A stretch of 64,000 nucleotides of DNA from Puia sp. (GTDB taxonomy: Bacteria > Bacteroidota > Bacteroidia > Chitinophagales > Chitinophagaceae), in assembly GCA_031292515.1 (NCBI GenBank), contig JARLGZ010000108.1, forward strand, positions 50,936 through 114,935, read 5' to 3'. Numbering within the stretch: position 1 is the stretch's first letter; every line of letters begins with the position of its first letter. The position numbers and the translations under genes are program-made. Shown here in pieces: positions 1 to 8,337 of this stretch. Below the pieces are notes generated by a model, which made no database searches, had not been told where the DNA came from, and saw nothing but the letters and a program-made list of their open reading frames with translations.

Positions 1-63
1 TGCCCGCTGTGACGTTTTCCAAGGGAACGGGATCCGTTCAATGGGTTTGCCTGACAAGTTCAT

Positions 64-96
64 CAATACAAGTTCAATACAAGTTCAATATTCAAG
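64..96. repeat. 11-bp short tandem repeat upstream of the TPR gene
   Basis: The unit CAATACAAGTT occurs at 64-74 and again at 75-85, followed by a degenerate third copy that starts CAATATTCAAG. It lies in the leader of the TPR protein gene that begins at 140. No function is visible. It is one of several short tandem duplications in this window. Confidence 0.6.
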
Positions 97-139
97 ATAA
101 CAGATTAAAATCCAGTAAGAGTTCAAAATCCTATCTAGC

Positions 140-1168
140 ATGAAATACCTATTGTTCTTATTTTGTACCGCTTGCTGTCTGCAGCAGGTATTCTCCCAGT
201 CTTCCGCCGACAGCTCGACGGCCTATTTTCAGAAAGGAGTAACGGAAGAAAAAGCGCGCCGGTTCATGGTGGCGTTCAACCAGTTTCAAAAAGCCATCCA
301 GTTTAAAGCCGACAATATAGACGCGCAGCGTGAATTAGGGGTTGTGGCCGTGGAAATGCACCGGTATGACAATGCCACGCAGGCGTTTGAAAAAGTGATC
401 GGTTTACAAAAAGACGATCCTGTGGCTGTGGAAAACCTGGCTAACCTGTATTTCTGGACCCGCCAGTGGCCCCAGGCCGTCGCCTATGCGCAAAAGGCCC
501 AGCAGCTGAAGATTGGAAAGAACATGAACTATATCATCGGCAAATGCTATTATGAGCAGGAAGACTATGGACAAGGGTTCAAGTACCTCCAGGCCGCTTC
601 CCGGGAAGATTCCACGAATGCGGAGATCCCCTACCTGGTCGCCAGGGGCTTTGTCGACATGAATAACTACAAGGGCGCCATTCCCTTTTTCCTGCGAGCG
701 ATCTCGCTGGATTCCTCAAAAGTTCAGTGGGTCTACGAGTGCGCGCTGACCTATGCGACGATCCCGGATGATAAATCGGCTATAAAATATTATGAGCTTG
801 CCGCTTTAAGGGGATTTAAAAAGGACAACGACTTCTACGAAAACCTCTCTGATTCTTACCTGGCCGCCGGTGAGGTGGAAAAGGGTTTGGAATTGCTGCT
901 AAAAGTCTACCAGAAGAAACCGGCCGACCTCGACCTTTTATACACCATCGCGCATACCTATTACCGCCTGAAAAAATACCAGGACGCGATCGATTTCTGG
1001 GATAAGATCCTGTCGCTTGACAAGGAGAATGCAAAGGCCCTGTATATGATCGGCGTAGCCTACCAGAAAAAGGGCGACGGCGACAAGGGTAAACAGCTTT
1101 GCGACAAAGCCATCCAGATGGATCCCTCTCTCAGCAGCCTGAAAACCGAAAGAAAGATGGAGATGTAG
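140..1168 (+). CDS. secreted TPR-repeat protein
   Basis: The first 20 residues form a Sec signal peptide (MKYLLFLFC, then a hydrophobic core ending in VFSQ), so the protein should be periplasmic or outer-membrane associated. The rest, about residues 27-335, is a chain of roughly nine tetratricopeptide repeats with recognisable W/L-G-Y-A-F-P-type spacing (for example YDNATQAFEKVIGL and YQDAIDFWDKILSLDKENAKALY). TPR solenoids are protein-interaction scaffolds; no catalytic domain is seen, so no enzyme role is claimed. It is convergent with argS, whose stop lies 53 bp downstream. A perfect palindrome GGATCGGCCGATCC at 1183-1196 separates the two ends. The ATG at 140 directly precedes the signal peptide and is the natural start. 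Confidence 0.9.
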   Translation: MKYLLFLFCTACCLQQVFSQSSADSSTAYFQKGVTEEKARRFMVAFNQFQKAIQFKADNIDAQRELGVVAVEMHRYDNATQAFEKVIGLQKDDPVAVENLANLYFWTRQWPQAVAYAQKAQQLKIGKNMNYIIGKCYYEQEDYGQGFKYLQAASREDSTNAEIPYLVARGFVDMNNYKGAIPFFLRAISLDSSKVQWVYECALTYATIPDDKSAIKYYELAALRGFKKDNDFYENLSDSYLAAGEVEKGLELLLKVYQKKPADLDLLYTIAHTYYRLKKYQDAIDFWDKILSLDKENAKALYMIGVAYQKKGDGDKGKQLCDKAIQMDPSLSSLKTERKMEM

Positions 1169-1198
1169 AAACCGTATATGCCGGATCGGCCGATCCCT

Positions 1199-1226
1199 GG
1201 TTATGGCTACATGGTTATGGCTACAT
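1199..1226. repeat. 14-bp tandem duplication across the argS stop codon
   Basis: GGTTATGGCTACAT occurs at 1199-1212 and 1213-1226 without mismatch. The argS stop codon (1221-1223, minus strand) lies in the copy nearer argS. The extra copy therefore lies downstream of the stop and does not alter the protein. Confidence 0.85.
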
Positions 1227-3029
1227 GCGTTCCGGTACGCGGATACCCAGCAGACCCATCGAGGATTTGATGACGATCCCGGTGAGCGCGGCCAGCTGTA
1301 GTCTCAGTTCCTTCTTTTCGGGTGTCTCCGCATTGGCGATGGAATGCACATTATAAAATGAATTGAAGGCCTTAGCCACGTTAAAGGCGTAGACGGCCAA
1401 TACCGATGGATTCATTTCTCCGCATGCCTGTTCAAGGACCGCAGGAAATTTTTCCAGTTCCAGGATCACTGCTTTTTCGAGAGGGGTCAGGATCGCGGGT
1501 AAGGGAGGGAGGAGATCTTCCCGGTTCATATCAGTTGCCTTTGCCGGCACACCTCCTTCCTTCCTGAGCACCGAACGGATCCTTGAGTGCGTATACTGTA
1601 TGAACGTGGCCGTGAATCCATGTAATTCGATGGACTCCTCAGGATTGAAAAGCATTCTTTTTTTAGGATCCACGCGGAGCAGAAAAAATTTCAGCCCTCC
1701 GGTGCCGATCATCTCGTAAAGATTGCTGAGTTCCCCGGCCGTGAAGCCTTCGGTCTTTCCCTGTTCCTGTGTCTTTTTCTCCGCTTCGCGGAGCATCTCA
1801 TCCAGCATGTCGTCTGCGTCTACGACGGTGCCTTCCCGTGTCTTCATTCTCCCGGTAGGCAGCTCGACCATCCCGTAGCTCAGGTGATAGATGCCGTCGG
1901 CCGAAGGAAGACCCAGTTTCTGGCAGATCAGCTTCAGTACCTTGAAATGATAGTTTTGCTCGTCACCGACCACATATATGCTCGAATCGGGTTTGAATTC
2001 CTTGTATTTGTTGACGGCCAGACCGATGTCCTGGGTGATATAGACGGCGGTACCGTCCTTTCGCTGTACGATCTTCTCGTCCAGGCCGTCCGCGGTCAGA
2101 TCGATCCATACGCTTCCGTCCTCTTTCTTAAAGAACACCCCTTTCTTAAGACCGTCCTCGACCAGGTCTTTGCCCAGCAGATAAGTATCGCTCTCGTAAT
2201 AGATCTTATCGAAATCGCTCCCGATGCGTTTGTAGGTCTGATCGAAGCCCGCATATACCCAGCTGTTCATTTCACGCCAGAGTGCGATGACGGAGGGTTT
2301 GCCGGCTTCCCAGTCGACCAGCATCTGCTGGGCGGCTTTCATGATGGGGGCCTCTTTCTCGGCCTCCTCTTTGCTCATTCCTTCCGCTACCAGAACGGCG
2401 GCTTGCCTCTTATGCTCTTCGCCGAAAAGGACATAGTAATCCCCCACGAAATGATCCCCTTTGATACCGGTGCCGGCAGGGGTAGCACCTCCCGCGAACA
2501 GCTGCCACGCGATCATGCTTTTGCAGATATGAATCCCGCGGTCATTGGCGATGCAGGTCTTTGTCACCTTATATCCATTGGCTTTATAGATTTCCGCCAC
2601 ACTCCATCCCAGAAAATTATTCCGGAGATGTCCAAGATGAAGCGGCTTATTGGTATTCGGGGACGAGTATTCGACCATCACCCGCCGGCCGTTGTCCTCC
2701 TTCCTGCCATAGGCATCGTTGGCATATTGCTCCCGGAGAAAAGAGGTCCAGTAGTCGTCGCTTACCGAAAGATTGAGAAAGCCCTTGATGATATTGAAGC
2801 CCTTGAATAAAGCCGGAAAGCGGTCTAAAAGGGCCTGACCCAGCTCGTTTCCCAATAGCTCCGGAGATTTTTTGAGCGATTTTACAAAGGAGAATAGTAC
2901 GATGGTATAATCCCCCTCGAATTCCGGTTTTGTCTCGTTGACCTGGATCTCTCCGATGTCCGGACCTGTGGGATAGAGATCCGATAATGCCTGCCGGGTG
3001 ACTGTCTTTATTTGACTGATAATATCCAT
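1221..3029 (-). CDS. argS: arginyl-tRNA synthetase
   Basis: Cytoplasmic class I aminoacyl-tRNA synthetase that charges tRNA-Arg with arginine. An N-terminal Arg-tRNA synthetase domain (about residues 1-105) precedes the Rossmann catalytic core. The HIGH signature appears as PLHLGHLRNN after the SSPNTNKP stretch. The KMSKS-like loop is GRMKTREGTVVDADD. A C-terminal DALR anticodon-binding domain follows (FIQYTHSRIRSVLRKE onward) and the protein ends VPERM. I place the start at 3029 (MDIISQIKT), giving 602 residues as usual for the family. The frame stays open 20 codons further upstream, but that extension is not conserved-looking. It is divergent from the gtrA-like gene. The stop codon lies within a 14-bp tandem duplication. 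Confidence 0.97.
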   Translation of the reverse strand: MDIISQIKTVTRQALSDLYPTGPDIGEIQVNETKPEFEGDYTIVLFSFVKSLKKSPELLGNELGQALLDRFPALFKGFNIIKGFLNLSVSDDYWTSFLREQYANDAYGRKEDNGRRVMVEYSSPNTNKPLHLGHLRNNFLGWSVAEIYKANGYKVTKTCIANDRGIHICKSMIAWQLFAGGATPAGTGIKGDHFVGDYYVLFGEEHKRQAAVLVAEGMSKEEAEKEAPIMKAAQQMLVDWEAGKPSVIALWREMNSWVYAGFDQTYKRIGSDFDKIYYESDTYLLGKDLVEDGLKKGVFFKKEDGSVWIDLTADGLDEKIVQRKDGTAVYITQDIGLAVNKYKEFKPDSSIYVVGDEQNYHFKVLKLICQKLGLPSADGIYHLSYGMVELPTGRMKTREGTVVDADDMLDEMLREAEKKTQEQGKTEGFTAGELSNLYEMIGTGGLKFFLLRVDPKKRMLFNPEESIELHGFTATFIQYTHSRIRSVLRKEGGVPAKATDMNREDLLPPLPAILTPLEKAVILELEKFPAVLEQACGEMNPSVLAVYAFNVAKAFNSFYNVHSIANAETPEKKELRLQLAALTGIVIKSSMGLLGIRVPERM

Positions 3030-3138
3030 TTTCCGCTTTATTGGCTGCAAAAGTAGTGCAGTATTCGTTAATAAGGGATTAACGGCCAAAAAATGGCCTG
3101 TTTTGTACTACCTTCGTGGCATCAACGTTACCGAACCG

Positions 3139-3639
3139 ATGGTGAAAAAAAGGATCGTATCATTTATAGATTTTTTCTATCCTCCCTTCAGCAAGCTGAT
3201 GCCCATTCAGACTTTCCGGTATGCAGCATGCGGCGGTACGAACACTTTTCTCGATATTTTTGTCTTTTTTATCAGCTATAATTTTATTCTTCACAAACAG
3301 GACCTCGACCTTGGTTTTTTTGTATTCAAACCGCATGTCGCGGCCTTTATCATCTCTTTTTGTGTGAGCTTTCCGACCGGCTTTTTCCTGATGCGGAATG
3401 TCGTATTCACGGAGTCCACGCTCCACGGAAGAGTACAGCTCTTCCGGTATTTTGTACTGGTGCTCATTTGTCTTCTGCTGAACTACATATTTATAAAACT
3501 CTTCGTAGAACAGTTCCATATTTTCCCTACCGTCGCCAAGATCCTGACTACGGTGATCGTTGTCTCCTTCAGTTATCTGACTCAAAAGCACTACACCTTC
3601 AAGGCCGATCAGCCCCTGACCGAGAACCTGGAGGAATAA
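3139..3639 (+). CDS. GtrA family membrane protein
   Basis: Small integral membrane protein of about 166 residues with four predicted transmembrane helices: around TFRYAACGGTNTFLDIFVFF, AAFIISFCVSFPTGFFL, LFRYFVLVLICLLLNYIF and VAKILTTVIVVSFSYLTQKHYTF. The opening F-R-Y-x-x-x-G-G-x-N and the closing SYLTQKHYTF are hallmarks of GtrA, a family linked to flipping or transferring polyprenyl-linked sugars in cell-surface polysaccharide synthesis. The frame is open from 3103, but the ATG at 3139 (MVKKRIVSF) gives the more usual length. It precedes a glycosyltransferase fusion by 112 bp, which fits a surface or sugar role, but the two need not be coupled. The exact substrate is unknown. Confidence 0.85.
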   Translation: MVKKRIVSFIDFFYPPFSKLMPIQTFRYAACGGTNTFLDIFVFFISYNFILHKQDLDLGFFVFKPHVAAFIISFCVSFPTGFFLMRNVVFTESTLHGRVQLFRYFVLVLICLLLNYIFIKLFVEQFHIFPTVAKILTTVIVVSFSYLTQKHYTFKADQPLTENLEE

Positions 3640-3649
3640 GCAAGCAGCC

Positions 3650-3722
3650 TTTGCTCACTACTCACTGCTGACGCTCCCCGCCAACATCTTCTCACCACTC
3701 ACTTCCCGCTATTGACTACTCA
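3650..3722. repeat. low-complexity ACTCACT-type intergenic repeat
   Basis: This A/C/T-rich stretch is built from CTCACTACTCACT-like words. Its reverse complement contains AGTGAGTGGTGAG (3691-3703), identical to 13256-13268 after malQ. Both copies lie just downstream of a stop codon, in opposite orientation, which suggests a dispersed intergenic repeat family. Confidence 0.6.
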
Positions 3723-3751
3723 CTTATTGGCACAGTTTTAGCCCGTTTGCG

Positions 3752-5161
3752 ATGCCGTATTGTCTCATTCAAAAAGAATCGCCCTTGATAACAGTCATTA
3801 TCCCTGCGTTAAATGAGGAAAAGACGATCCGAAAAGTCATTCAACAGGCCAGGCGCAGTCCCCTCGTAACGGAGATAATTGTCGTCGACGACCAGTCGAT
3901 GGACGACACGGTGCGGGAAGCCCGTAAAGAAGAGGTGAGGATTGTCACCAGCACCAACCTGGGCAAGGGAGATTCCATGCGGGAGGGAATGATGCTCGCG
4001 CGCAATGAGATCCTGGTCTTCCTGGACGCGGATATTCCCGACTATTCCCCCGATATCATCGACAGGCTGACCGGCCCGCTGATCCGGAACGAAGCTGACT
4101 TTGTAAAATCCTATTTCGAAAGACAGGCGGGGCGGGTGACGGAAATCCTGGTAAAGCCGTTATTGGAATTCTTCTTCCCGCATTTGCTGGAATTCAAACA
4201 ACCTTTAAGCGGAATGATCGCCGGGAAGAGGTCCTTTTTCCAGAAAGTGGAGTTCGAAAACGACTATGGAGTGGATATCGGTCTTCTGATAGACATGCAT
4301 AAGGTCCGGGCCCGCATAAAAGAAGTCTGCATCGGGGAGATCGAGAACGACATGCAGCCCCTGCATGCCCTGGGGAGAATGGCCAGGCAGGTCGCCAACG
4401 CCATCTTCAAAAGAGTGAATATCTTCTCGGCGGCCCGGAAGGAAGAGCAGGAAGAATACACGAGGCTCATGCGGGAACAGGTGGAGTTCGCCCTGAAGGA
4501 ATTGGGTAAACAGCCTAAGAAGATGATTGTCTTCGACATGGATAATACCCTGCTGCAGGGGAGTTTTATACACACGGCGGCGGCCAAATTCGGTTTTCGC
4601 AAGGAATTGGTGGATATTATTACCCAGCAGAAAAGCAGCTATATAAGGACCCAGAAGATAGCCCGCCTGCTCGAAGGAAGGACCTTTGCAGAACTGATCG
4701 ACGTTCTGGAATCGGTCCCGCTGATCGGGGATGCGGTTCATACCGTCCGGGAACTGCAGGTGCGGGGTTATGTGTGTGGGATCATCAGCGACAGCTATCA
4801 TTGCATCACCAATCATATCCGAAACCTGCTGGGGCTGGATTTTACCCTCGGAAACGAGCTGGAATTCCGGAAAAGCGTTGCTACCGGCGAGGTCCGGATC
4901 CCTTCTCAGCTCCTGAAGGACAGGTTCAGCGAGTGCGAGCATGAGCATTGCAAATCGAATATGTTCAGCTATATCCTGAACCGGTTTGGGATACAGACGG
5001 CGGACTCAGTGGCAGTCGGGGACGGAGAAAATGACGTCTGTATGCTCAAAATGGCGGGAACGGGTATTTCCTTCAATTCCACCAGTCAATGGGTGGACCA
5101 GGTAGCGGATTATGTTTTCAGGGGACATTCGCTCAAACCGGTCCTGGACGTGGTGCGGTAG
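3752..5161 (+). CDS. fused glucosyl-3-phosphoglycerate synthase-type glycosyltransferase and HAD phosphatase
   Basis: Residues about 10-245 are a GT-A glycosyltransferase: TVIIPALNEEKTI, VVDDQSMDDT, the metal-binding FLDADIPD, and a GpgS-like series (NLGKGDSMREG, GPLIRNEADFVKSYF, GRVTEILVKPLLE, QPLSG, YGVDIGLLID, LGRMARQV). By eye these match the actinobacterial glucosyl-3-phosphoglycerate synthase (GT81) motif by motif. Residues about 255-469 are a HAD-IB phosphatase of SerB type: motif I FDMDNTLLQ, motif II SDS, motif IV VGDGENDVCML. The inferred reaction is NDP-glucose plus 3-phosphoglycerate to glucosyl-3-phosphoglycerate, then dephosphorylation to glucosylglycerate, a compatible solute. 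No signal peptide is present, so it is cytosolic. The sugar specificity is inferred; a mannosyl enzyme is possible. A second in-frame ATG lies further in, but the first is compatible with the N-terminal strand. Confidence 0.85.
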   Translation: MPYCLIQKESPLITVIIPALNEEKTIRKVIQQARRSPLVTEIIVVDDQSMDDTVREARKEEVRIVTSTNLGKGDSMREGMMLARNEILVFLDADIPDYSPDIIDRLTGPLIRNEADFVKSYFERQAGRVTEILVKPLLEFFFPHLLEFKQPLSGMIAGKRSFFQKVEFENDYGVDIGLLIDMHKVRARIKEVCIGEIENDMQPLHALGRMARQVANAIFKRVNIFSAARKEEQEEYTRLMREQVEFALKELGKQPKKMIVFDMDNTLLQGSFIHTAAAKFGFRKELVDIITQQKSSYIRTQKIARLLEGRTFAELIDVLESVPLIGDAVHTVRELQVRGYVCGIISDSYHCITNHIRNLLGLDFTLGNELEFRKSVATGEVRIPSQLLKDRFSECEHEHCKSNMFSYILNRFGIQTADSVAVGDGENDVCMLKMAGTGISFNSTSQWVDQVADYVFRGHSLKPVLDVVR

Positions 5162-5539
5162 GGCGGATGGGTGTTGGAGGTCGTTTGCCGGCATGTTCGC
5201 CGGGGTGAGGATCGGCCGGGGGCGGGGTGGGGGCTCCCGCTATGGCTCGCTGTTTTTCACCGGGCTATGCAGATATGGCCCCGGTTGCGCTCTCTTGATT
5301 GGAAAACTTCATTCTGAACCCTGTTCAGAACTCGTTGGGCTTCGCCCGCAACTCTGGTCCCGAGCTCCGCTCGGTTCTCAGTTGCCTTCGCTTTGGCTCG
5401 GTTGGGCCTCGACCTCCGGTCGGTCTCTCATGATTGGCCTTCGGCCATTCGACCTCCGGTCGAATCTGCCATTTTTTCACCTTTTGCCCGATGGCATAAT
5501 GATTGAGAACCATAAGGGAACATTAAATTCATTAGAATC
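5162..5539. other. non-coding stretch before dnaK with hairpin cluster
   Basis: No credible gene lies here. The right half (5312-5464) holds six perfect or near-perfect short hairpins (separate entry). The last 75 bp form the dnaK leader. I find no CIRCE-like TTAGCACTC inverted repeat, so HrcA control of dnaK is not supported by this leader. Confidence 0.6.
5312..5464. repeat. cluster of six hairpins with 3-nt loops
   Basis: Perfect stems with trinucleotide loops: TTCTGAAC-CCT-GTTCAGAA (5312-5330), GGGC-TTC-GCCC (5337-5347), CCGAGC-TCC-GCTCGG (5360-5374), CGACC-TCC-GGTCG (5410-5422), TGGCC-TTC-GGCCA (5435-5447) and TTCGACC-TCC-GGTCGAA (5448-5464). The shared loop length and pyrimidine loop content look like a structured intergenic repeat rather than chance. 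Confidence 0.75.
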
Positions 5540-7459
5540 ATGGGAAAAATAATAGGAATAGATCTGGGGACAACGAACAGTTGTGTTGCCGTCATGGAAG
5601 GGAACGAGCCCGTAGTCATCGCCAATGACGAAGGTCGCCGTACGACCCCGTCTGTCGTGGCTTTCCTGAAAAACGGAGAGCGGAAGGTCGGGGATCCGGC
5701 TAAACGCCAGGCGATTACCAACCCGGTAAACACGATCATGTCCGTAAAACGTTTTATGGGTCGCCGTTTCGACGAAGTCACCAATGAAATCAGTCATTGG
5801 AGCTATAAAGTCGTAAAAGGTGACAATAATACCGTACGTATTGACATAGACGGTCGTTTATACACCCCGCAGGAGATTTCGGCGATGATCCTGCAAAAAA
5901 TGAAAAAAACCGCCGAAGATTATCTGGGAACGGAGGTAACGGAAGCCGTCATCACGGTACCTGCTTACTTCAATGATGCCCAGCGCCAGGCTACCAAAGA
6001 AGCCGGTGAAATCGCCGGACTGACTGTCCGTCGCATTGTGAACGAGCCGACGGCTGCCGCTTTGGCTTATGGACTGGACAAAGCCGGTAAAGATGAAAAA
6101 ATAGCAGTATTTGACCTCGGTGGAGGTACATTTGATATTTCCATCCTCGAATTGGGCGATGGCGTGTTCGAAGTAAAGTCTACCAATGGGGATACCCACC
6201 TGGGAGGCGACGATTTCGATAAAGTGGTTATGGACTGGCTGGCCGACGAGTTCAAAAAGGAAGAAAATGTGGATCTGCGCAAGGACCCGATGGCGCTGCA
6301 GCGTTTAAAAGAAGCTGCCGAAAAAGCCAAGGTGGAATTGTCCTCATCCAGCGAGACCGAGATCAATCTGCCCTATATCACAGCCATTGATGGTGTTCCT
6401 AAACACCTGGTGAAGAAGTTGAGCCGGGCCAAATTCGAGCAGCTGTCGGATACCCTGTTTGAAAGATGTCTGAAACCCTGTGAACAGGCTCTGAAAGATG
6501 CCGGTCTGAGCGCTTCCGCGATCGATGAGGTGATCCTGGTAGGAGGCAGCACACGTATCCCCAAAGTACAGGAAATCGTCGAAAAATTCTTTGGCAAGAA
6601 GCCGAATAAAGGCGTGAACCCTGACGAAGTCGTAGCTATCGGGGCAGCCATACAGGGTGCGGTCCTTACCGGTGAAGTGAAGGATGTGTTGCTGCTGGAT
6701 GTGACCCCGCTTTCTCTCGGGATAGAGACGATGGGTGGGGTTATGACACGCCTGATCGAAGCCAATACGACTATTCCGACCAAGAAATCCGAAGTGTTTT
6801 CGACAGCCAGCGACAACCAGCCCGGCGTACAGATACACGTGATACAGGGAGAACGGCCGCTGGCTTCGCAGAACAAGAGTCTGGGGATGTTTAACCTGGA
6901 CGGTATTCCACCGGCTCCCAGGGGCGTTCCGCAAGTCGAAGTGATCTTCGATATCGATGCGAACGGTATCCTCCATGTAACCGCGAAGGACAAGGGAACC
7001 GGCAAAGAACAAAAGATCAGGATAGAAGCAGGTAGCGGATTGAATAAAGACGAAGTGGAAAAGATGAAAGCGGAAGCCAGGGCGAATGAAGCTTCGGATA
7101 AAGCCGCCCGTGAGAAGATCGACAAGCTGAACCAGGCTGATAGCCTCATCTTCCAGACCGAAAAGCAGTTGAAGGAATATGGCGATAAGATCCCTGCCGA
7201 TAAAAAGGCGCCGATCGAAACGGCCCTCACTAAACTGAAAGACGCGCATAAGTCACAGGATGCAGCTTCCATCGATGCAGCTGTAACGGAAATGAACAAT
7301 GCCTGGACGGCTGCTTCCGAAGAGTTGTACAAGGCTACCCAGCAGGCCGGCGGGCAGCCGGGCGCGGGTGGACCCGGAACCGCGGGCGGTTCGCAGGAAC
7401 ACAGCGGCAACGGCGGCGGTGAAAACGTGACGGATGCCGAGTTCGAAGAAGTGAAGTAA
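5540..7459 (+). CDS. dnaK: molecular chaperone DnaK (Hsp70)
   Basis: ATP-dependent cytoplasmic Hsp70 chaperone working with DnaJ and GrpE. The actin-like ATPase domain (about residues 1-385) carries [16 protein letters not shown] (phosphate 1), [15 protein letters not shown], the phosphate-2 loop [12 protein letters not shown], and [13 protein letters not shown]. The substrate-binding domain follows from [14 protein letters not shown]. The helical lid ends in a Gly-rich tail and an acidic [10 protein letters not shown], matching the usual EEVD-like bacterial terminus. The length of 639 residues is normal. It is monocistronic here: a hairpin cluster lies upstream and a Rho-independent terminator downstream. 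The last codons and stop are duplicated in tandem. Confidence 0.98.
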   Translation: MGKIIGIDLGTTNSCVAVMEGNEPVVIANDEGRRTTPSVVAFLKNGERKVGDPAKRQAITNPVNTIMSVKRFMGRRFDEVTNEISHWSYKVVKGDNNTVRIDIDGRLYTPQEISAMILQKMKKTAEDYLGTEVTEAVITVPAYFNDAQRQATKEAGEIAGLTVRRIVNEPTAAALAYGLDKAGKDEKIAVFDLGGGTFDISILELGDGVFEVKSTNGDTHLGGDDFDKVVMDWLADEFKKEENVDLRKDPMALQRLKEAAEKAKVELSSSSETEINLPYITAIDGVPKHLVKKLSRAKFEQLSDTLFERCLKPCEQALKDAGLSASAIDEVILVGGSTRIPKVQEIVEKFFGKKPNKGVNPDEVVAIGAAIQGAVLTGEVKDVLLLDVTPLSLGIETMGGVMTRLIEANTTIPTKKSEVFSTASDNQPGVQIHVIQGERPLASQNKSLGMFNLDGIPPAPRGVPQVEVIFDIDANGILHVTAKDKGTGKEQKIRIEAGSGLNKDEVEKMKAEARANEASDKAAREKIDKLNQADSLIFQTEKQLKEYGDKIPADKKAPIETALTKLKDAHKSQDAASIDAAVTEMNNAWTAASEELYKATQQAGGQPGAGGPGTAGGSQEHSGNGGGENVTDAEFEEVK

Positions 7460-7488
7460 GAAGAATGAGGTGAAGTAAGAAGAATGAA
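7451..7488. repeat. 19-bp tandem duplication across the dnaK stop codon
   Basis: GTGAAGTAAGAAGAATGAG (7451-7469) is followed at once by the same unit with one final-base change (7470-7488). The first copy contains the dnaK stop TAA (7457-7459), so the protein is not affected. Confidence 0.85.
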
Positions 7489-7510
7489 AAAATATAACGG
7501 CTGAGCATAG

Positions 7511-7546
7511 GCCGTCTTCGGGATCTCCCCGGGGGCGGCTTTTTTA
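7511..7546 (+). terminator. Rho-independent terminator of dnaK
   Basis: A GC-rich stem with outer arms GCCG (7511-7514) and CGGC (7536-7539) and G/C runs inside is followed by a T-run (7540-7545). It lies about 50 bp after the dnaK stop. Confidence 0.7.
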
Positions 7547-7770
7547 TTCGCAGTCGTTTTCGTCTATTCATGCTCCCAGATGTTTATTCGTACGCCCGAT
7601 AGCGTCAATCCAGCCCCCGACGCTTGTTTGCATTCGTCCATTCGTGATTCTCGGCATTTGTTTTCGTTAGATGTTGATTGTCAGTGTGTAACCCGTAATT
7701 TTTCGCGTTCGTTCGTACTCCTTTTCACGGTTTGTTCCTGCTGTATTAACAAAGCCTTATAATTTCATGC

Positions 7771-7801
7771 TTGCATATAACGGTAATCTTGCATACCTTT
7801 G
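7771..7801 (+). promoter_or_regulatory. Bacteroidota-type promoter of the 77-aa protein gene
   Basis: A -33-like TTG at 7771-7773 and an exact -7 box TACCTTTG (consensus TAnnTTTG) at 7794-7801 are 20 bp apart. Transcription from here gives a leader of about 130 nt before the gene at 7938. The rest of the 7547-7937 gap shows no gene. Confidence 0.6.
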
Positions 7802-7937
7802 CACTCGAATTGAGCAATTCCTTTGCTTGCCGCCATGGCGAACTATGTTGAACTTCTGATTTTCTCTTGCTAAGTCTTCAGTTGTCTTTTTTTTCTTCAG
7901 TTGCTCAGGAATTTGTAAAAAATAAAAGGAATACGTT

Positions 7938-8171
7938 ATGAAAAGTGATGTTAAGACATCTATTGTGCAGGCTTATGTACAAATGGAAGGAAATGCGTTC
8001 AATGAATTGACCTCCGAAGTCAAGGAGACGGTAGCCACGGATGTGGATCTGCATAAGTTGAACAACGGCGGATCATTCGGGATCATCGATCTCTGGAATA
8101 TCCGTAAAGGCAGAAGGTCTGCCAGAACCCAGTTCAGAGGGGTGACCATTCCCAACGGAATTAAATCCTAA
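7938..8171 (+). CDS. small conserved-looking protein of unknown function
   Basis: A 77-residue soluble protein with no signal peptide or membrane helix. The N-terminal half is acidic and helical-looking (MKSDVKTSIVQAYVQMEG); the C-terminal half has Gly, aromatic and basic residues (GGSFGIIDLWNIRKGRRS). I do not recognise a named family. It is judged real because it has a good AAAGGA ribosome-binding site before ATG, a strong upstream promoter and its own terminator at 8314-8337, that is, a complete monocistronic unit. The basic C-terminal part could bind nucleic acid, but this is speculation. There is no evident link to dnaK or to the convergent mutS-like gene. Confidence 0.75.
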   Translation: MKSDVKTSIVQAYVQMEGNAFNELTSEVKETVATDVDLHKLNNGGSFGIIDLWNIRKGRRSARTQFRGVTIPNGIKS

Positions 8172-8313
8172 CGGCCCTTCCCGTACAATTATTTATTGGA
8201 ATATTATTTTGAACGAGCGTCCCTGCTTTGTGCCGTCCTGCAGAATTTTCTGCCTGACGGGCAGGCGGGGATTCCCGTTTTTATGGGATCTGGATTCCCC
8301 GTTCTACAGGATT

Positions 8314-8337
8314 GCCGGACGGTGTCCGGCTTTCTTT
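8314..8337 (+). terminator. Rho-independent terminator after the 77-aa protein gene
   Basis: Perfect stem GCCGGAC-GGT-GTCCGGC (8314-8330) followed by TTTCTTT. It ends at the stop codon of the convergent mutS-like gene. A weaker CTGCC/GGCAG hairpin lies upstream near 8250-8264. Confidence 0.75.

Noticed and set aside
5465..5539. CIRCE/HrcA operator before dnaK
   Set aside because: No TTAGCACTC-N9-GAGTGCTAA or near form present.
5112..5552. Open frames on both strands between the GpgS-like gene and dnaK
   Set aside because: They translate hairpin repeats and low-complexity sequence (repeating leucine, serine, arginine words) and overlap both neighbours; no domain or start context.
7580..7762. 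Short plus-strand frame after dnaK
   Set aside because: Cys/His/Ser-rich random composition, no ribosome site, lies between a terminator and the next promoter.
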